From contig JAPOYV010000109.1 in the NCBI GenBank assembly GCA_026706385.1, positions 1 to 51,032 on the forward strand: a DNA stretch of 51,032 nucleotides, in the 5' to 3' direction. Made by a program: the position numbers and the translations under genes. The notes under the pieces were generated by a model. It worked only from the letters and a program-made list of their open reading frames with translations. It had not been told where the DNA came from and did not search any database. Positions 17,162 to 25,575 of the stretch are shown piece after piece (position 1 is the first letter of the stretch; each line of letters starts with the position of its first letter). This DNA comes from Gammaproteobacteria bacterium. Its GTDB lineage: Bacteria > Pseudomonadota > Gammaproteobacteria > Pseudomonadales > Azotimanducaceae.

Positions 17162-17941
17162 GCGGGGCGGGCGGGCATCCGGCATCATCTGCTTGCGGCC
17201 CCAACGGTCGCCGAATCCCAACAGCCGCGCGAATTCCGGCGGATTGCGCTCGAGCACGCTCGGGTCGATGTCCGCATAGGATTCGATGGGCCGCACGTTG
17301 TGCCGGTTGCAGGTCAGGTGCAGGACGACGCGTTCTCCGGCCAAGGTGCGCGGGCAGTTGCCGTGCCACACCGCGCCGTCCCAGAGGATGATCGAGCCGG
17401 CCGGCGCTTCAGCCGGCTGCGCCTCGGTCTCGCCCTCGTCGCCGACGGGGTGGCGCCGCAAATGGTGTGAGCCGGCAACGAAACGGGTGCACCCGCCGGC
17501 CTCGGTGAACTCGTCGCAGCAAAAGATCGCCGTGGCGATTGCCGCATGCCCGGGAAATGGTTGGTCGTAGCCGTTCATGTCGGCATGGATTGCGAAAGCC
17601 TTGGGCGTCGGGCGTTTCACCGATGCAGACACTTGGCTGACGATGAAGCCAGGACCCAAGAGGTGTTCATACAGGGTGTTGAGCTTCTCGACCTGCACGG
17701 CTTGCTCGAAGACACGACCTTCAAGCAGAAGGTTGGTCGGGAAGCGGCGGAAGTGCCGGACCCGTTGCGCCACGGTCGTCACGGCCGTGCGCAAATCCTC
17801 AAAGAACGCTTCTGAGGCCGCGTCCCGAATGACCGTATAGCCGTCGATGGCCAAGTCGGCCACGTTCGCGGCGAGGCCAAGCTCTTCGACCCGCCGCTTG
17901 AGCCCGGTCGTGCGGGCCGCGATTTCCGATGCCGCTGTCAT
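17135..17941 (-). CDS. Phytanoyl-CoA dioxygenase (PhyH) family protein
   Basis: The 268-residue Fe(II)/2-oxoglutarate dioxygenase carries the iron-binding HAD (in IHADMNGYDQPFPGHAA) and a distal His within GAVWHGNCPRTLAGERVVLHLTCNRHNV. Arginine residues positioned for 2-oxoglutarate follow. A GGGAG ribosome site precedes the ATG. It is one of three PhyH proteins in the window. It is followed on the same strand, upstream, by a CaiB-type CoA-transferase gene (27-base gap), and both may act on the same acyl or amine compound. Substrate unknown. Confidence 0.85.
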   Translation of the reverse strand: MTAASEIAARTTGLKRRVEELGLAANVADLAIDGYTVIRDAASEAFFEDLRTAVTTVAQRVRHFRRFPTNLLLEGRVFEQAVQVEKLNTLYEHLLGPGFIVSQVSASVKRPTPKAFAIHADMNGYDQPFPGHAAIATAIFCCDEFTEAGGCTRFVAGSHHLRRHPVGDEGETEAQPAEAPAGSIILWDGAVWHGNCPRTLAGERVVLHLTCNRHNVRPIESYADIDPSVLERNPPEFARLLGFGDRWGRKQMMPDARPPRSVRPAVAR

Positions 17942-17968
17942 CGTTGCTCCCTCTGGGTAGGCATGTAC

Positions 17969-19240
17969 TCAGGCGCCGGCTCGTGTCACGTCCGCCGCCA
18001 GCAGGTCGTCGATCTCCGGGGCGGAGAAGCCGATTTCCCCGAGCAGTTCGCGCGTCTCCGAAGCAAACGGCCGGGTGGCTTCCCGCGACCGGAAGCCGTC
18101 CCCGTCCATCGACACCGGCGGCGAAAGCACCGTGAAGTCGCCCGCCTCGGGGTGTTCGAGCAGATGGAACATCCCGTTGGCACGCGCGTGCTCGTCTTCG
18201 AACAACTCGACCGGAAACTTGACGGCAGCCACCGGCACGCCGGCGGCGTTGAGCGCCCGGGTCCACTCGTCGCTGGTCCGCGTGCGCATCACCGCTTCGA
18301 CGCATTCGGTCAACCGGTCGTAGTAGTCGTGCTTGTCCTCGCTGTCCGCGGCATCCAGGGCCTCGTCGACAAGTCCCACGGCCGCCATGAACTTGACGCG
18401 CAGTGAGCGGCTGCCGCAGGCGATCGCGATCGGCGCATCCGCCGTGTCGTAGGTGCGCAGGTAGATGCGCACCATGGGCAGAGCCCGCGCCGTCGTCATC
18501 GCCCTGCCCTGTTCGGTGAAAGGCACGCCCGCGCTGCGCTGTTCCGCCAAGCGCGCCAGGATCTCCTCGTGCCGCGGCGTGTCCTCGACCTCCGAGCGGA
18601 TCAGCTGGTTGTTCGCGAGTGTCATGGCCGCCTGCATCAAGGAGACGTCGACTGCGCCGCCCACGCCGGTGCGTTCCCGTCGGAGCAGCGCCGCGGACAC
18701 GCCGAAGGCCAGGCTCATCGCACACATGTAGTCCGCGCTCACCGGATCGCCCGGGGCGGGCCGGCCGTCGATCACGCGGCCGTTGGCGGCCATTAACCCG
18801 GTGCGTGCCTGCACCACGGTGTCCATGCCGGCGAGCGAAGCCTCCGGACCCCGCTTGCCGAACGCCGTCACCGCGCCGGCGATCAATCGCGGAAACCGTG
18901 CCTTGAGCGTCTCGGCATCCAGCCCGAGTTCAACATCGAGCCCCGGCCGGAAGTTCATCAGGGCGACATCCGCCCAGGCGAGCAGCCTGTCGATCACTGG
19001 CCGCGCCGCGGGGTCGCGCAGCGCAAGCGGCAACGACCGCTTGCCGCGGTTGCGAGACACGAATGTACGCGTTTCCAGCGCCGAGACCTGACGCAGGAGG
19101 CGGGTGGGATCGCCGGCAAGCGCCTCCACCTTGATCACTTCGGCGCCGCCCTCGGCCAGCAATTGGGCGCAAAACGGCACCGACACGAACTGGCCGAACT
19201 CGACGACGCGGATTCCGGCAAACGGCTGCTGCATGTCCAT
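17969..19240 (-). CDS. CaiB/BaiF family (class III) CoA-transferase
   Basis: The 423-residue protein starts PFAGIRVVEFGQFVSVPFCAQLLAEGGAEVIKVE, the standard class III CoA-transferase opening. The catalytic aspartate is Asp140 in ASLAGMDTVVQARTGLMAANG. It moves CoA between acyl groups through an aspartyl-CoA thioester. The ATG at 19240 is chosen (with a second ATG two codons later); the longer frame to 19396 overlaps the divergent O-methyltransferase region. It reads toward the PhyH gene and probably shares its transcript. Confidence 0.9.
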   Translation of the reverse strand: MDMQQPFAGIRVVEFGQFVSVPFCAQLLAEGGAEVIKVEALAGDPTRLLRQVSALETRTFVSRNRGKRSLPLALRDPAARPVIDRLLAWADVALMNFRPGLDVELGLDAETLKARFPRLIAGAVTAFGKRGPEASLAGMDTVVQARTGLMAANGRVIDGRPAPGDPVSADYMCAMSLAFGVSAALLRRERTGVGGAVDVSLMQAAMTLANNQLIRSEVEDTPRHEEILARLAEQRSAGVPFTEQGRAMTTARALPMVRIYLRTYDTADAPIAIACGSRSLRVKFMAAVGLVDEALDAADSEDKHDYYDRLTECVEAVMRTRTSDEWTRALNAAGVPVAAVKFPVELFEDEHARANGMFHLLEHPEAGDFTVLSPPVSMDGDGFRSREATRPFASETRELLGEIGFSAPEIDDLLAADVTRAGA

Positions 19241-19308
19241 GCCCGACGATGATAGCGAACGCATCGCCGCAAGAGCGCATAATCGCGTTCGCGGCCGCCG
19301 GAGGAACC

Positions 19309-19371
19309 ATGCCCACGCAAGAAACGAACGAGAAGCCGACGCCGGCCAAACCCCGCGGGACGCGCCGCTGA
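19309..19371 (+). CDS. 20-codon upstream ORF coupled to the O-methyltransferase gene
   Basis: A GGAGGA ribosome site, stronger than the one for the following gene, precedes ATG 19309. The ORF encodes MPTQETNEKPTPAKPRGTRR and stops with TGA overlapping the methyltransferase ATG as TGATG. The composition (Pro, Lys, Arg, Thr) is not that of a membrane peptide. It may be a leader that delivers ribosomes to the next gene. Whether the peptide itself has a role is unknown. Confidence 0.5.
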   Translation: MPTQETNEKPTPAKPRGTRR

Positions 19372-20036
19372 TGTCCAGCTTCACCCTCGAACTCACCGAG
19401 ACGCTGCACGACTACCTGCTCGAGCACGGCACCCGGGAGTCCCGGGTCGCCGCCGAGTTGCGCGCCGAGACGCGCGCAGCCACCCGCTGGCACCCGATGC
19501 AGATCTCGCCGGAACAGGGCGCTTTCATGCAGTGGCTGGTCCGCCTCATCGGCGCTAAACGCACGATCGAGGTGGGGACGTTCACCGGCTACAGCGCGCT
19601 CGTGGTCGCCGAAGCCCTGCCCAGCGACGGCCGGGTGATCGCATGCGACATCTCGAGCGAGTGGACGGCGATCGGGCGGCCGTTCTGGGAGCGTGCGGGC
19701 GTTGCGGACAAGATCGACCTGCGCCTGCGACCCGCCGTCGAGACCCTCGACGAACTCATCGCCGACGGCGGTGCCGGCGAGTTCGACTTCGCCTTCATCG
19801 ACGCCGACAAGGCCAACTACGACGCGTACTACGAGCGTTGCCTCACGCTGCTTCGGCGGGGCGGCGTGATCGGCATCGACAACGTGCTCTGGGGCGGGCG
19901 CGTGGCCGACGAGGACGTGGGCGACGAGGACACCCGCGCGATTCGCGCGCTGAACCGCAAGGTCCACGCCGACGAGCGCGTCCACGTCTCGATGCTGCCG
20001 GTCGGCGACGGGCTGACCCTGGCCGTCAAGAACTGA
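19371..20036 (+). CDS. Class I SAM-dependent O-methyltransferase (caffeoyl-CoA/catechol type)
   Basis: This 221-residue methyltransferase_3 family protein has the SAM motif TIEVGTFTGYSALVVAEALP, the metal-binding stretch FAFIDADKANYDAYYE and IDNVLWGGRV. These are the hallmarks of divalent-cation-dependent catechol or caffeoyl-CoA O-methyltransferases. The ATG at 19371 gives a complete N-terminus (FTLELTETLHDYLLEHGTRES) but has little ribosome site of its own; it appears coupled to a 20-codon ORF through TGATG. The LLM oxidoreductase gene follows after 21 bases. Confidence 0.9.
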   Translation: MSSFTLELTETLHDYLLEHGTRESRVAAELRAETRAATRWHPMQISPEQGAFMQWLVRLIGAKRTIEVGTFTGYSALVVAEALPSDGRVIACDISSEWTAIGRPFWERAGVADKIDLRLRPAVETLDELIADGGAGEFDFAFIDADKANYDAYYERCLTLLRRGGVIGIDNVLWGGRVADEDVGDEDTRAIRALNRKVHADERVHVSMLPVGDGLTLAVKN

Positions 20037-20057
20037 AACTCACAAACGAGGATACGC

Positions 20058-20981
20058 ATGCAATTCGGTGCACAACTGGTCAACTACTTCTGCGAGTGGG
20101 ACGACACGCTAGCGACCATCAAGGCGGTACAGAACGGCCGCTGGAACAGCCTGTGGTGGTCCGACCACTTCCTGCCGCCGGTCGGCCGACGGGACCTCGA
20201 GGGTGGCGGCGCGCTCGAAGGCTGGTCCCTGCTCACGGCCGCAGCGGCCATCACCGAGCGGCTCGAGCTTGGGCTCCTGGTCACCGGCAACACGTACCGC
20301 AATCCTGCGCTGCTAGCCAAGATGGCGGCCACGATCGACCAGATCTCGCACGGGCGGCTGATCCTCGGCATCGGCGCAGCCTGGTTCAAGCGCGAGCATG
20401 AAGCCTACGGCTGGTCATTTCCGGGCTTGAAGGAACGCTGCGACCGCCTCGAAGAGGCCCTCGAGGTGATCAAGCTCCTGTTCACCGAAGGCAACGGCGG
20501 CTTCGCCGACTACCAGGGCAAGTACTACCAACTCGACCACTGCCCGCTGTCGCCGCCCTGCGCGCAGTCCCCGCACGTACCGATCCTGGTCGGCGGCAAC
20601 GGCGAAAAGCGCACGTTGAAGACCTGCGCCAAGTACGCCGACATCTGCAATATCGACTTCAACAACCCGGGTGGCGCCGACGTGTTCAAGCACAAGATCG
20701 ATGTCCTCGAACGACATTGCGAAGACTTAGGCCGCGACCCGAGCGAGATCAAGCGCACCGTGCTGATCCCGATGCGCTTGGAGGACGACGAGAAGAAGGC
20801 GGCACAACTGCGCGAGCAACGCGGCGGCTGGGTCCTTTACGGCCCGCCGTCGTACGTGATCGACGTGATCGGCGGCTACGTCGACGCGGGTTGCGAGGAG
20901 ATGATGTTCTCCGCCGTGCCCACGAAGCCCGAGCACTTCGAGCGGATCGACGCCGACGTGCTGTCGGCATTTGCATCGTAA
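20058..20981 (+). CDS. LLM class (luciferase-like) flavin- or F420-dependent oxidoreductase
   Basis: The 307-residue luciferase-like monooxygenase fold has the N-terminal strand FGAQLVNYF, the SLWWSDHFLPP signature and ITERLELGLLVTGNTYRNPALLAKMAATIDQISHGRLILGIGAAWFKREHEAYGW, the classic LLM middle segment. The cofactor could be FMN or F420; the sequence alone does not decide. A GAGGA ribosome site precedes the ATG. It lies 21 bases after the O-methyltransferase gene, as part of the same operon. Confidence 0.88.
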   Translation: MQFGAQLVNYFCEWDDTLATIKAVQNGRWNSLWWSDHFLPPVGRRDLEGGGALEGWSLLTAAAAITERLELGLLVTGNTYRNPALLAKMAATIDQISHGRLILGIGAAWFKREHEAYGWSFPGLKERCDRLEEALEVIKLLFTEGNGGFADYQGKYYQLDHCPLSPPCAQSPHVPILVGGNGEKRTLKTCAKYADICNIDFNNPGGADVFKHKIDVLERHCEDLGRDPSEIKRTVLIPMRLEDDEKKAAQLREQRGGWVLYGPPSYVIDVIGGYVDAGCEEMMFSAVPTKPEHFERIDADVLSAFAS

Positions 20982-20999
20982 GCTCGCCGGGAAGGATTC

Positions 21000-22550
21000 T
21001 CAGCGGATTTCCGGCGGCAGCCACCAGTCGGAACCGGCGGCGAACGGTCTCGCGGGAAGGCGCCCGGCGGCCATCGCTTCGAGCAGGTGCGCCGCGTCCG
21101 GATGCGTCGAATCCGCGGTCGCGAGCGCCTTCGCCCGGTCGACACGACCCGCTGCGGCATCCGCGAATGCCTGCGTGATGCGCGTATTGGCATCGTCCCT
21201 CGCGCCACGCAAGGTCTTGGCACGGGCGAGGGCGCGGTCCGCGAAGCCGCACAGCGCGTCGGCCCGCGCCAGCGCAATGTGCGCCTCGCCCCAGTCCGGC
21301 CGTAGACGCAGCGCTTCGTCGAACCCCTGCCGGGCTCGGCAATCCTCGGCGCCGAGCCGCGCCATGGAGAGCCAGTAGTGCCCGTAGGCATCGGCGGGCC
21401 GCAGCGCCACCAGCGCCTCGTAGTGGCGAACCGCGTCACCGAACCGTTCGCCGCGCATGGCGAAAGCGCCGGCAAGAGCGCGACTGCGCGCGTCGTCGAT
21501 GATCGTGAGCGCACGCCCGACGGCATCCTCAGCGACCTGTGTGTCCGCCGCCTTTCCCCCACTTCGCAATAGCCACGCCAGCCGGTACCAAGCCGCGCTC
21601 GAGTCCTCGTCCAACACTAAGGCGCGTCGCACCTGTGCCACGGCTTCGTCCCGGCGGCCCACGTCCCCCATCACGGCTGCCAGCTTGAGGGCGAGGGCGG
21701 AGTCGTCCGGCGACAGGGCGGCTGCGCTCTCCAAGGCTTGGATCGCCGCATCAAGGTCGCCCCGGCCGAGTGCCCAGTCGGCGGCGATCTCGTAGAACCG
21801 CGCCGAACGGCTCATCTGCGCGACCTCAAGCAACACCGGATCGTCGATCTTCGGTGCCAGACGGTTCTCGGGGCTGCGCGCGAGCCACGCCGTCGCGCGC
21901 TCGACGTCGCCCAACGCCCGATGCGTCATCGCCAGCTTGTAGGCCAGTTGCCCCGCTTCCGGCTCCAGTTCGACCGCTCGGGTCAAGAGGCCGAGCGCCG
22001 CGCGATGGTCTCCGCGCGCACCGGCCACGTCCGCCAGCGCCGCCAACACCAGCGCGGAGTCGTCGTCGAGTTCCCGGGCCCGGTCCAGGGCCGTCTGCGC
22101 ACCTGCCAATTCGCCGCCGAGCAGGAGGGAAACCCCGAGGCGGTACCAGGCGGGCATGTTGTCGGGCGTTGCCCTGGTCACCAAGCGGAAGTCGTGAGCG
22201 GCGCGTTCGATCTCGCCGAGCTCTGCCTGGGCGATGCCGTGCAGATAGCGCCAGCGTACGGTCCCCGCTTCAGCGAGCGCGGCGGCATACGCATCGCGCG
22301 CCAGGAACCGCAGCCGGTGCGCATGGTAGAGCATCCCGAGGTTCCCCCAAGCGGCGGCCCGGGCCGAGGCGTCCGTCGAGGTCGACGCCAGGCGTTCCGC
22401 CTCGCCCCGCGCCTCGCGCATGGTCGCCGCCAAGGCAGGCGGCAGGTCGGCCAACTGGCGCGACTCCGTCATGCCAACCGCCAGTACGGACACGGCCAAG
22501 GCGACCGTCACGGCCGCGTGGTGGCATGCACGGCGCGTTTGAGCGAGCAT
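21000..22550 (-). CDS. Exported tetratricopeptide-repeat protein
   Basis: This 516-residue protein has an N-terminal signal segment (AAVTVALAVSVLAVGM) followed by about ten helical TPR-like units from residue 60 to 450, for example PAWYRLGVSLLLGGELAGAQTALDRARELD and AAWYRLAWLLRSGGKAADTQVAEDA. It ends in a Trp-rich tail, DWWLPPEIR. Such proteins scaffold other proteins in the periplasm. It is convergent with the LLM gene and divergent from the 2-hydroxyacid dehydrogenase gene, sharing a gap of only 40 bases with it. The partner is unknown. Confidence 0.8.
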   Translation of the reverse strand: MLAQTRRACHHAAVTVALAVSVLAVGMTESRQLADLPPALAATMREARGEAERLASTSTDASARAAAWGNLGMLYHAHRLRFLARDAYAAALAEAGTVRWRYLHGIAQAELGEIERAAHDFRLVTRATPDNMPAWYRLGVSLLLGGELAGAQTALDRARELDDDSALVLAALADVAGARGDHRAALGLLTRAVELEPEAGQLAYKLAMTHRALGDVERATAWLARSPENRLAPKIDDPVLLEVAQMSRSARFYEIAADWALGRGDLDAAIQALESAAALSPDDSALALKLAAVMGDVGRRDEAVAQVRRALVLDEDSSAAWYRLAWLLRSGGKAADTQVAEDAVGRALTIIDDARSRALAGAFAMRGERFGDAVRHYEALVALRPADAYGHYWLSMARLGAEDCRARQGFDEALRLRPDWGEAHIALARADALCGFADRALARAKTLRGARDDANTRITQAFADAAAGRVDRAKALATADSTHPDAAHLLEAMAAGRLPARPFAAGSDWWLPPEIR

Positions 22551-22590
22551 AGTGCGTTGCTCTCGTCACCCAACGGAAAAGACACTGAAT

Positions 22591-23655
22591 ATGACCGACC
22601 CCAAGTACAAAGTCATGGTGCAGGCCCAACGCGGCGTCTCCTACGACCTCGCCGACTCGCGCTACGAGATCGAGCGCGAGGCACTCGACCCGATCGGTGC
22701 CGAAATCATCGAGGTCCCCGCCAAGAACGAGCAGGAGTTCATCGACGCCGTCAAGACCGACGCCGACGCGCTGATCGCCCGCGGCCGCCGCATCAGTCGC
22801 GAGATCATCGCGAGCCTCGAGAACTGCTCGGTCATCGGTCTCGGCAGCGTAGGCGCCGATACCGTGGACGTCGACGCCGCGACCGACCACGGCATCGTCG
22901 TCACCAACGTGCCCGACGTCTTCATCGACGAAGTCGCCGATCACACCATGATGATGTTCCTCGCCGCGCACCGCCGGCTGCTCCTGATGCACAAGATGAC
23001 CCAGGAGGGCCGCTGGTCCGAGGGACGCCCGTACCACTCCGACATCCCGCGTCTGTGGGGGCTCACCATCGGCCTTATCTCGTTCGGCAACGTGGCGAAG
23101 GCCGTCGCCCGGCGCTGCCACGCCTTTGGTTTGCGCGTCATCGCATTCGATCCCTACGTGGCGGAACTGGAGATGACCGCAGCCAACGTCGAACCCGTCA
23201 CCAGCCTCTTCGAACTGCTCGAGCGGTCGGATTACGTGTCCATGCACGCCCCGCTCAACGCCGAAACCCACCACATGCTGTCGGACGCGCACTTCGAGCG
23301 CATGAAGACCTCGGCCCTCTTCATCAACAACGGCCGCGGTCCGACGGTCGACGAGGCCGCGCTGATACGCGCCCTGGAGTCCGGCGGCATCGCGGGCGCG
23401 GCCCTGGACGTTTTCGAAGAGGAACCGGTGTCCACCAACAACCCGCTGCTGCACATGGACAACGTGGTCTGCACGCCGCATATCGCCTCGGCGACTGCGC
23501 GCATGGCGCCCGAGACGCGCCGGCGGCTGGGCCGCGAACTGGCTACCGTGCTGCAGGGCATGTGGCCGCGGAGCGCCGTCAACCCCGCGGTACTGCCGCA
23601 CACCAGGCTGCGCCGGTGGCAGCCGTACCCGCAAACGCGCGGACCGAACCGGTAG
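22591..23655 (+). CDS. NAD-dependent D-2-hydroxyacid dehydrogenase / CtBP-like protein
   Basis: The 354-residue protein has the catalytic set of the family: Arg in INNGRGPTVDEAAL, Glu in LDVFEEEPV and His in CTPHIASATARM. It would interconvert a 2-keto acid and a D-2-hydroxy acid. The dinucleotide-binding motif is unusual: at 161-172 it reads GLISFGNVAKAV, so the usual GxGxxG has become SxGxxA (Ser164, Ala169), which may weaken or alter cofactor binding. The ATG at 22591 begins MTDPKYKVMVQ; a GTG-type extension to 22552 has no support. A three-gene membrane operon starts 60 bases after it. Confidence 0.85.
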   Translation: MTDPKYKVMVQAQRGVSYDLADSRYEIEREALDPIGAEIIEVPAKNEQEFIDAVKTDADALIARGRRISREIIASLENCSVIGLGSVGADTVDVDAATDHGIVVTNVPDVFIDEVADHTMMMFLAAHRRLLLMHKMTQEGRWSEGRPYHSDIPRLWGLTIGLISFGNVAKAVARRCHAFGLRVIAFDPYVAELEMTAANVEPVTSLFELLERSDYVSMHAPLNAETHHMLSDAHFERMKTSALFINNGRGPTVDEAALIRALESGGIAGAALDVFEEEPVSTNNPLLHMDNVVCTPHIASATARMAPETRRRLGRELATVLQGMWPRSAVNPAVLPHTRLRRWQPYPQTRGPNR

Positions 23656-23715
23656 GCCGCCCTACGCTCCCGGCGCAGTTCGTGGTATTGCGCCGGTGAG
23701 GCGACCCGGATTCCG

Positions 23716-24408
23716 ATGCGCCGGCTGACGGACACCAACTTGGTTTTCCGGGCGCTCGTCATCCTGGGCCTCATCGGTTTCGGCTTCTACTTGGCGAACG
23801 AGCGCGGGCTGATCCGCATCGCGTTCGACGCCGACCGAAGCTACATATCGACCGTCATCCTCGCGGTCTATCTGCTCGCGAGCGCGCACTGGCTGTACCT
23901 AGCCAAGGCCTTGAGCGGCGAACGCGTCCGTCTCGCCGCGCTCGAACAACGGGTGGCCCAGGGGCACGCGTCCGCCGAGGAAGCCGGTCTGGTCGGCAGC
24001 TTCCTTGTGAACCTCCGCGCGCGAGAATCCATGGACGAACCCGCCGGCCTCGTGGCCGCCTTCGGCGACGCCCTGATGAACCGCCACGCCTTCGGCCACT
24101 TCGTCAGCGATGCGCTGATCAAGCTCGGCCTGCTCGGTACGATCGTCGGCTTCATCCTCATGCTGCTGCCGGTGAGCGAGATCGAAGCGTTCGAACCGGC
24201 GTTGATGCAGCAACTGCTGGCCGGCATGAGCGAAGGGATGGCGGTCGCGCTCTACACCACGCTGGCCGGGCTGGTGACCAGCACCTTGCTGAAGCTGCAA
24301 TACCACGTCCTAGACGCCTCCGCGGCGGATTTGGCGACCCGGCTGGGCGTCCTCGCCGACGTGCACGCGGCGGCTCTGCGGCGGACCGACGACCACGATG
24401 CGCCATAG
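23716..24408 (+). CDS. MotA/TolQ/ExbB-type proton channel subunit
   Basis: The 230-residue protein has four hydrophobic segments: residues about 11-30, 44-64, 136-155 and 176-196. The third and fourth carry the family signatures KLGLLGTIVGFILMLLPVS and ALYTTLAGLVTSTLLKLQ, equivalent to the GLLGTVxG and LxTTxxGLxxA motifs of ExbB/TolQ/MotA that form the pentameric proton channel. A cytoplasmic loop lies between TM2 and TM3. It overlaps the next gene by 11 bases, and the partner carries the matching single TM helix with an aspartate. No TonB, Tol or flagellar genes are nearby, so the driven process is unknown. Confidence 0.82.
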   Translation: MRRLTDTNLVFRALVILGLIGFGFYLANERGLIRIAFDADRSYISTVILAVYLLASAHWLYLAKALSGERVRLAALEQRVAQGHASAEEAGLVGSFLVNLRARESMDEPAGLVAAFGDALMNRHAFGHFVSDALIKLGLLGTIVGFILMLLPVSEIEAFEPALMQQLLAGMSEGMAVALYTTLAGLVTSTLLKLQYHVLDASAADLATRLGVLADVHAAALRRTDDHDAP

Positions 24409-25006
24409 GTCCGCGGACAGCGAAGGCAGCGGGAGCGCGTTTACGGATCTCCTGTTCAACGCCCTGCTCGGCTTCGCGTTCATGTTCGTCGCCGCGTTCA
24501 GCCTGATCGCCGAGCCGGGCACCCGCGGCAACACGGAACGCAAGGCCGAGGTGCTCGTCACCGTGAACTGGCCCGACGACTACGATGACGACGTGGACGT
24601 CCTCGTCGAAGATCCGCGCGGCGAGTTGGTGTGGTTTCGCAACCCGGACTCCGGACTCATGCACCTCGAACGCGACGATCGCGGCAACGCCCTCGACCGG
24701 GCGGTCCTCGGCGGCACCGTGGTCGGCAGTGCCATCAACCAGGAGACGGTGAGCATCCGCGCTCTCGCCGCGGGCGAATACGTCGTCAACGTGCTGCACT
24801 ACCGGGCCGGGAACGACGGGCCCGTACCAGTGAACATCAAGGTCGAGAGGCTGAACCCGAGAGTGAACCTGATCTATTACGGGAAGCGCACCCTCGACGG
24901 GATCGGCGACGAACAGACCGCCGTGCGGTTCACCGTCGGCGGCGACGGCGCGATCGTGGCCCGCAACGAATTGCCGAAGGCCCTGCTCGACCGGAGGGCG
25001 CGATGA
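24398..25006 (+). CDS. ExbD/MotB-like single-pass partner with a non-OmpA periplasmic domain
   Basis: This 202-residue protein has a short cytoplasmic tail and one TM helix at about 15-37 (FTDLLFNALLGFAFMFVAAF) with Asp17 placed like the proton-carrying aspartate of ExbD/MotB. The periplasmic part is not an OmpA or ExbD fold. It reads KAEVLVTVNWPDDYDDDVDVLVEDPRGELV and AAGEYVVNVLHYRAGN split by a linker, resembling the beta-sandwich of YfaP/DUF2135 or pre-peptidase domains. Start overlaps the ExbB-like gene and stop overlaps the next start (ATGA). The partner assignment is inferred from the aspartate helix and operon position. Confidence 0.7.
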   Translation: MRHRSADSEGSGSAFTDLLFNALLGFAFMFVAAFSLIAEPGTRGNTERKAEVLVTVNWPDDYDDDVDVLVEDPRGELVWFRNPDSGLMHLERDDRGNALDRAVLGGTVVGSAINQETVSIRALAAGEYVVNVLHYRAGNDGPVPVNIKVERLNPRVNLIYYGKRTLDGIGDEQTAVRFTVGGDGAIVARNELPKALLDRRAR

Positions 25007-25554
25007 CCGGCTACGAACCGGGCGTGTGGCTCCTGACGGTGGCGTACGTCGCGGTCGCCGCCCTGCTGCTCAACCTGAACCTGGCCACACCACGCCGTGC
25101 CGCCATCAAGGTGGCGGCCATCGCGCTCGTCACGGCCTTGTACGTCGGCGCCTGGCACGGCCACAAAGAGTTGCTCGGCTGGCCCAGCGACGACGCCCTG
25201 CCGGAACGCTTTCGCCTGCACTACGCGACCGTCGAAGATCCGGACAAGGCCTCTCGAACGCCGGGCACCATCTACCTGTGGGTCTCGTCGCTCGATGGGC
25301 CCGCGGCGCGGCGCGAACCGCGGGCCTACCGGATCACATGGGACGCGGAAACGGCACGGGCGGTGCTCGATGCGCTCGCCGAGGTCGAACGCGGGGTGGC
25401 AATGGAGGGCAGTGCCACCGCCTTGAGTGAAACCGGTCGCGTGCGCGCGGTCGAGCCGGCCGAGCGCGTTCAAGTCGGCGACGGCGCGGGAGAGCCGCCC
25501 AGTAAGATCGGCTTTCGGCCCGTGCCAACACCGGTTCTACCGCCGAAATTCTAG
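25003..25554 (+). CDS. Hypothetical membrane protein, third gene of the ExbB/ExbD-like operon
   Basis: The 183-residue protein has two N-terminal TM helices (about residues 8-28 and 34-51) and a soluble, probably periplasmic C-terminal region (from LLGWPSDDALPERFRLHYATVEDP to the Pro-rich end PVPTPVLPPKF). It overlaps the previous gene by four bases (ATGA), so its amount is tied to the channel pair. I do not recognise the family. It may be an accessory subunit of the putative proton-driven complex. Confidence 0.7.
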   Translation: MTGYEPGVWLLTVAYVAVAALLLNLNLATPRRAAIKVAAIALVTALYVGAWHGHKELLGWPSDDALPERFRLHYATVEDPDKASRTPGTIYLWVSSLDGPAARREPRAYRITWDAETARAVLDALAEVERGVAMEGSATALSETGRVRAVEPAERVQVGDGAGEPPSKIGFRPVPTPVLPPKF

Positions 25555-25575
25555 CGGGACTTGAGAGTCCCCGGC

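Noticed and set aside
21738-23699. 653-codon plus-strand frame over the TPR and dehydrogenase genes
   Set aside because: It has no recognisable domain and is very Arg-rich, typical of a shadow frame in GC-rich DNA; both true genes are clear.
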